From the NCBI GenBank assembly GCA_964372115.1, contig CAYJPN010000013.1:1-64000 (forward strand): a stretch of DNA of 64,000 nucleotides. Direction: 5' to 3'. Positions 60,601 to 64,000 of the stretch are shown here, one piece after another (position 1 is the first letter of the stretch; the number at the start of each line of letters is the position of its first letter). Source of the DNA: CG2-30-36-16 sp964372115. GTDB taxonomy: Bacteria; Bacteroidota; Ignavibacteria; Ignavibacteriales; Ignavibacteriaceae. The position numbers were made by a program, and so were the translations under genes. The notes below the pieces were generated by a model that saw nothing but the letters and a program-made list of their open reading frames with translations, did no database searches and had not been told where the DNA came from.

Positions 60601-62913
60601 TTAAGTTTTTTGGTAAACACACTTTATAAAGATGGCAAAGTAGTCGGTCTTACAGGTGTTGCTCAAGAGATTACTGAAAGAAAACAAACCGAAGATGCAT
60701 TGAGAAAATCAGAAACCCAGTACCGAAATCTTTTTGAAACTGCAAACGATGCGATAATTATATTCGAACCTGAATCTGAAATAATTTTGGAAGCAAACTC
60801 AAAAGCATGCCAGGTTTACGACTTCAAAAAAGAGGAATTTATTGGTCTAAGCTTAAAAAAACTGACTCTTGATCTTGAATCCGAAGAACAGCAAGTTGCC
60901 ATGACTATGAAAAATAAAGGCAACAAAAATTTTGAAACAAGGCAGTATACGCGCACCGGCAAAATAATTCATTTTCTTATCAACGCTTCTACTATCGAAT
61001 ACAATGGTATAACCGCAATTTTTTCAATAAACCACGACATTACCGAGCGTAAAATTGCGGAAGAAAAATTACTTGCCTCCGAACTTCAATTTCGCTCGGT
61101 TTGGGAAAGCTCTACTGACGGTATGCGAATTACCGATGAACATGGTATTATGATTATGGTTAACAATGCTTTTTGTAAGCTTGTTGAAATGGAAAAGTCA
61201 CAACTTGAAGGAAGACCGTTAGGAGTTATATATAAAACGGAAAATAGAGAGCATATTTCCGAAATGCACAAAATACGGCTTTTAACAAAAACGGTGGAAC
61301 TTCATTTTGAAAGAGAGCTGACGCTGTTTAATAATAAAAAATATTGGTTTGATGTTACCAACTCATACCTTGAAATTGAAAACCAGCCGATAATGTTATT
61401 GGGTATATTCAGAGATATTACCGAAAGAAAAATATCCGAATTCGAATTAAAAAAACTTTCAGAAGCAGTTGAACAAAGCCCTGCATCGGTGCTTATGACC
61501 GACATTGACGGAACAATTCAATACGTGAATAAATCTTTTTCCGATATTTCCGAGTATAGTTTTGATGAGGTAATTGGTAAAAACTCCGATATGTTCTCAT
61601 CGGATTACAACCCGAAAGATCAAAAGAAACAGCTTTGGGAAACTGTTCTTGCCGGCAATGCATGGCGAGGTGAATTTTTAAACAAAAAAAAGAGCGGCAA
61701 ACTCTACTGGGAAAATGTTACGATAAAAGCCGTAAAAGACAAAGATGGAAAAATAATAAGCATATTGTTCGTAAAAGAGGATATTACTCATAAGAAAAAG
61801 GCAGAACAGGAAATACAACTTCTCGCGCACTCAATAGAAAGTATTAGCGAAGGCGTTTCAATTACCGATGTAGACGATCAGATTTTATTTGTGAATGACG
61901 CATTTGTAAGAATATACGGTTACGATAGACAGGAATTGATTGGAAACAATATACGGATAATTCGCCGGTTTGATGAAACGTCCGATGAAATGACCCAAAT
62001 AATTAGCGGCACAATGAGAGGTGGTTGGAAGGGTGAAATAGTAAATAAAAGAAAAGACGGCTCCTTATTCCCGGTGTACTTATCAACTTCCGTTGTAAAA
62101 GACCACAATGGAATTCCTATAGCCCTCATTGGTGTTGCTACGGATATTACCGAAACAAAAAAAGCACGCGAAGAATTGGTGCTTGCAAAGGAGCGGGCAG
62201 AAAAAGCAAATACACTTAAAACAGAATTCCTGGCGCAAATGTCGCACGAAATAAGATCGCCGATGAATGTGACTTTAAGTTTTGCAACCCTTATCAGAGA
62301 TGAGCTTGAGGAGTCTTTAACACCCGAATTAATCGAATGTTTTAAAGGAATTGATTATGCCGGAAAACGACTTATCCGCACAGTAGATTTAATACTGAAT
62401 ATGTCCGAGGTTCAACTTGGTACATACGAGCCAACTTGGTCGGATATTGATTTAGTTGGAGATATATTAGATAATGTGCACATCGAATACATCAGTCTTG
62501 CAAAAAGAAAAGGGCTTGAGTTTAATTTTATAACAAGCATAAAGAGCGCACAGGTTTATGCCGATCAGAATAGTCTGAACCAGATATTTGTAAACCTTGT
62601 AGATAATGCCATTAAATATACTAACTCGGGGAAGGTTGAAATTATAGTCAACACTGATGATAAAAATAATTATTGTGTAACTATTGCCGATACCGGTATT
62701 GGAATTTCCGAAGATTTTAAGAAAAACATTTTCGAACCTTTTATGCAGGAAGAACGGGGCTACTCACGAAGGTTTGAGGGTAACGGGCTCGGGTTAGCGC
62801 TTGTAAAAAAATATTGCGATATGAATAATGCAAGAATTAATATTGAATCGGAAAAAGGAAAAGGGAGCAAATTTATAGTTACATTTAATTCAACTTTGCA
62901 CAAATTGCAATAA
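57676..62913 (+). CDS. giant TPR / 8xPAS sensor histidine kinase
   Basis: 1745 residues. N-terminal signal or anchor (1-20), a periplasmic TPR domain of about six to seven repeats (about 65-390), one membrane helix (about 420-440), a coiled coil, then eight consecutive PAS domains (each introduced by an SExxFRxI- or EAVEQSP-like helix and most followed by the DITERK-type linker), and a HisKA with His1524 in MSHEIRSPMN plus the ATPase domain (GNGLGLALVKKY). There is no receiver domain and no adjacent regulator. TPR outside and PAS inside suggests sensing of an envelope protein complex combined with cytoplasmic signals. Confidence 0.92.
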   Translation: MNLKIIFIFFFFVNPLLGRFQGSENAAGKIDTPKPIVENLIKSLLKETNDTSKIKLLNQISWNYNPSQPDEAIVFGDSALSFAKSIGWKKGEAEALLNIGDAYRYKGDIKNSLIFYKSALEVFNVLNDKAGLANSFASIANDYFAISDFPKSLENANRALKLFIEIDDIKGMAKIYGYMAIIYSTLKQYKNALEYFNNSLKICEKLDDSSSISIQLGNIGLAYSDSKEYKKALPFFERALKIADKIGDLFNYSLIIGNEGLAYTELGNYSEARRCFYISLKYAMQINDEYGIAYQTGNIGKLKLKMAEDNKQNKDTAKNKKTLNEAIGLLKKSIEKFKKLGVKDEQKNVMFVLSDAYKLAKQYKQAFETYSEAHKLQDSIFSDRNKKLIAELEIQQQLELKAKEIELLNNEKQYQTIYNKASVALAIVLLLISGYILYSYIKKRKDNLLLIENIRIRKAAEEALKNNEIELEKYQAHLEWLVNERTKNLESEILERSKVEKALKESEEKYRTILEFAVDAFFQGDLEGNLVKVNTKAIELTGYPRDELLGLNISQLFPTSILNEKPLRYDLLQQGETVITEREILTKNGKRLFIEMNSKKMPDGTFQSFFRDITERKTAEEILKRTEEQQSLILQSLPMVFYTTDATVELNTNWISEQVEMITGFLPKDFTENSEFWNKRIHPDDREDTLHEYNKVFSDGSTVSEYRWKCADGNYRWFSDRTVLVNDEHGSPHVVVGMWLDISERKQSEETILASEERFRLISNLTSDYLFSTIITEDGTAEPNWVMGAFENITGYRFDEYKKIGGWRKVVHPDDIEKDNLDFKKLFTNERVVSEIRTTHKNGNIIWLRTYAQPIWDKKANKLVGVYGAAQDITKRKRAEELLIESETKFRKIAEGTKAILFNTSTRGQFTYANQAASEILGIENKKLIGKFYLQFVYPVDRAMVHSYFQNQIKNNEKDRSLDFRYINTSGNVGWLSFLVNTLYKDGKVVGLTGVAQEITERKQTEDALRKSETQYRNLFETANDAIIIFEPESEIILEANSKACQVYDFKKEEFIGLSLKKLTLDLESEEQQVAMTMKNKGNKNFETRQYTRTGKIIHFLINASTIEYNGITAIFSINHDITERKIAEEKLLASELQFRSVWESSTDGMRITDEHGIMIMVNNAFCKLVEMEKSQLEGRPLGVIYKTENREHISEMHKIRLLTKTVELHFERELTLFNNKKYWFDVTNSYLEIENQPIMLLGIFRDITERKISEFELKKLSEAVEQSPASVLMTDIDGTIQYVNKSFSDISEYSFDEVIGKNSDMFSSDYNPKDQKKQLWETVLAGNAWRGEFLNKKKSGKLYWENVTIKAVKDKDGKIISILFVKEDITHKKKAEQEIQLLAHSIESISEGVSITDVDDQILFVNDAFVRIYGYDRQELIGNNIRIIRRFDETSDEMTQIISGTMRGGWKGEIVNKRKDGSLFPVYLSTSVVKDHNGIPIALIGVATDITETKKAREELVLAKERAEKANTLKTEFLAQMSHEIRSPMNVTLSFATLIRDELEESLTPELIECFKGIDYAGKRLIRTVDLILNMSEVQLGTYEPTWSDIDLVGDILDNVHIEYISLAKRKGLEFNFITSIKSAQVYADQNSLNQIFVNLVDNAIKYTNSGKVEIIVNTDDKNNYCVTIADTGIGISEDFKKNIFEPFMQEERGYSRRFEGNGLGLALVKKYCDMNNARINIESEKGKGSKFIVTFNSTLHKLQ

Positions 62914-62960
62914 GCAGTTTTTAAAACATGAAGAAATCTTCTCAAAGTATTCCAATATTT

Positions 62961-63001
62961 TAGAGGCTGTTTCAAAACTAACTATTAAGAAACAGCCTCT
63001 A
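62961..63001. terminator. terminator hairpin between convergent genes
   Basis: Perfect 13-base stem TAGAGGCTGTTTC (62961-62973) and GAAACAGCCTCTA (62989-63001), 15-nt loop. It separates the giant kinase (+) from the S46 peptidase (-), so it can serve both. Related in sequence to the repeat at 20873-20932. Confidence 0.75.
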
Positions 63002-63008
63002 TTATATA

Positions 63009-64000
63009 TTAGTGTTTAACACCTATTTCATCAAGTATAAATCCGGCATTACCGAACTTTTCAGTTATAAAAAGCACATATCGTATGTCAACCGAAATTA
63101 CTCTTTGTAATTCCGCATCATATTGCCAATCGCTAATCATAGCTTCATAGTTACCGTCAAAAGCCAAACCTATCAATTCTCCCCTAGCGTTCATTACAGG
63201 GCTACCGCTGTTACCTCCGGTTATATCACCCATATGAGTAAAGGCAACGGGAACTTGTTCAAGATCGGGATCAGCATAGTTTCCGAAATCATGTTTGTTA
63301 TATAATTCATGCAGCCGGTCGGGTACATCAAAAGGGTCTTCGTTTTTTTCTTTCTGAATGACGCCGCGCAGTGTTGTAAAAGGGTAATACCAAACAGCAT
63401 CCGCCGGCGAATACCCGCGTACATTTCCATAAGTAAACCTCATTGTGCCGTTGGCATCGGGATACATTGTGCTCCCCTTCCATTCGTATAAGGCGTCCAG
63501 ATATATTTTCCTAATCGAGATAACTCCTGCACTAAAATACTCTCCTTGAGTTGCCGTTTCTTCCAATTCAGGATACAATGCCGCAGCCATTTTTATAAAC
63601 GGATCGTTGAGAGCTTCTAATTCTGCCGAAGTTTTTCCAACAATTGAAGCTGCGAATTCAGGATCGGACATCTTGGAATTTTGCCAATATTCTTCAACAA
63701 TTGCCTCCGGTGTTTTTTCAGATTCTATAACATATGCCAACCCATTAATTTTTTGGTTAGCTGGAAGAGCTTTTGCCATTCTAATTGCCCGACTCATCAT
63801 TGCCTTATCAACAGGTTCAAAATAATTTGCAAAGGCAAACGGAATTTGTTCCTTCACCCTATCGAGCGTTGCACCCGTTATACCAGGCTGTCTTTCTTTT
63901 TCTGGTTTTTCAATTTCTTTGACGAGGTTGTAAATCTGTATCGCGGTGCTCAAAGGTGTTCCGGCAAGTCCACCGAACAAACCGAGTATATTATTTTTAT
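63009..64000 (-). CDS. S46-family dipeptidyl peptidase (C-terminal part; runs off the window)
   Basis: About 330 residues of the C-terminal half are visible; the reading frame stays open to the window edge at 64000, so the N-terminus with the signal peptide and the catalytic His/Asp lies outside. The catalytic serine motif TGGNSGSPVMNARGELIG is present, followed by FDGNYEAM, both characteristic of S46 (DPP7/DPP11) exopeptidases. These remove dipeptides from peptides in the periplasm and are typical of Bacteroidota. The final residues (DEIGVKH) give a natural end. Whether it prefers acidic or hydrophobic residues cannot be judged from this part. Confidence 0.9.
   Translation of the reverse strand, partial: KNNILGLFGGLAGTPLSTAIQIYNLVKEIEKPEKERQPGITGATLDRVKEQIPFAFANYFEPVDKAMMSRAIRMAKALPANQKINGLAYVIESEKTPEAIVEEYWQNSKMSDPEFAASIVGKTSAELEALNDPFIKMAAALYPELEETATQGEYFSAGVISIRKIYLDALYEWKGSTMYPDANGTMRFTYGNVRGYSPADAVWYYPFTTLRGVIQKEKNEDPFDVPDRLHELYNKHDFGNYADPDLEQVPVAFTHMGDITGGNSGSPVMNARGELIGLAFDGNYEAMISDWQYDAELQRVISVDIRYVLFITEKFGNAGFILDEIGVKH

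Overview
The window reads as a chromosomal contig from an AT-rich, Gram-negative member of the Bacteroidota/Ignavibacteriota side of the tree, most likely Ignavibacteria-like. Three large exported proteins end in a C-terminal sorting domain with the NxPNPFNPxT signature and a terminal beta domain, as in cargo of the type IX secretion system (T9SS). There are TonB-dependent receptors, an S46 peptidase and many PAS-rich sensor kinases, and TTG is often used as a start codon. The lineage call is inferred from gene content; no rRNA or tRNA gene was seen. One scaffold gap of 100 N lies at 49275-49374.

Left part (1-15 kb). A small exported protein is followed by a five-gene leftward operon (10355 to 542): a YdjY-domain protein, two TonB-dependent receptors, a small exported alpha/alpha-toroid (prenyltransferase/squalene-oxidase repeat) protein, and a very large T9SS-type surface protein that carries the same toroid between PKD domains. 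Start/stop overlaps couple the first three genes. The ligand cannot be read from the sequence. A separate rightward TonB receptor with a carboxypeptidase-regulatory-like domain follows, then about 1.2 kb of decayed sequence.

Nitrite/NO and copper (15-22 kb). A leftward operon holds an Rrf2 regulator, a NapH-like polyferredoxin, a RIC/ScdA-type di-iron repair protein, NrfH and NrfA. It starts at a readable promoter whose -10 to start region is covered by a palindromic operator. Rightward genes encode an outer-membrane barrel-like protein and a SCO1/PCuAC copper-chaperone pair.

Housekeeping and signalling (22-37 kb). yihY-purL is followed by an orphan IS3 orfA fragment, a chemotaxis receptor, and a signalling cluster: a broken receiver gene, a kinase-less GAF/PAS sensor, an ErcA-type iron alcohol dehydrogenase, a PAS/GAF histidine kinase, a LytTR response regulator and a receiver-kinase hybrid.

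Right part (38-64 kb). A mostly housekeeping stretch (TPR and MORN lipoproteins, 3'-5' exonuclease, thioesterase, threonine aldolase, Lnt, DedA, IspF, acylphosphatase, EamA, Era, YbjQ) leads to a T9SS propeller-repeat protein interrupted by the gap, a tryptophanase, a CHASE histidine kinase, a two-RCK potassium-channel-like protein with an unusual selectivity filter, a T9SS-sorted peptidylarginine-deiminase-like enzyme, a 1745-residue TPR/8xPAS histidine kinase, and an S46 peptidase cut by the window edge. Intergenic DNA carries several 7-bp tandem arrays and degenerate dispersed palindromic elements.
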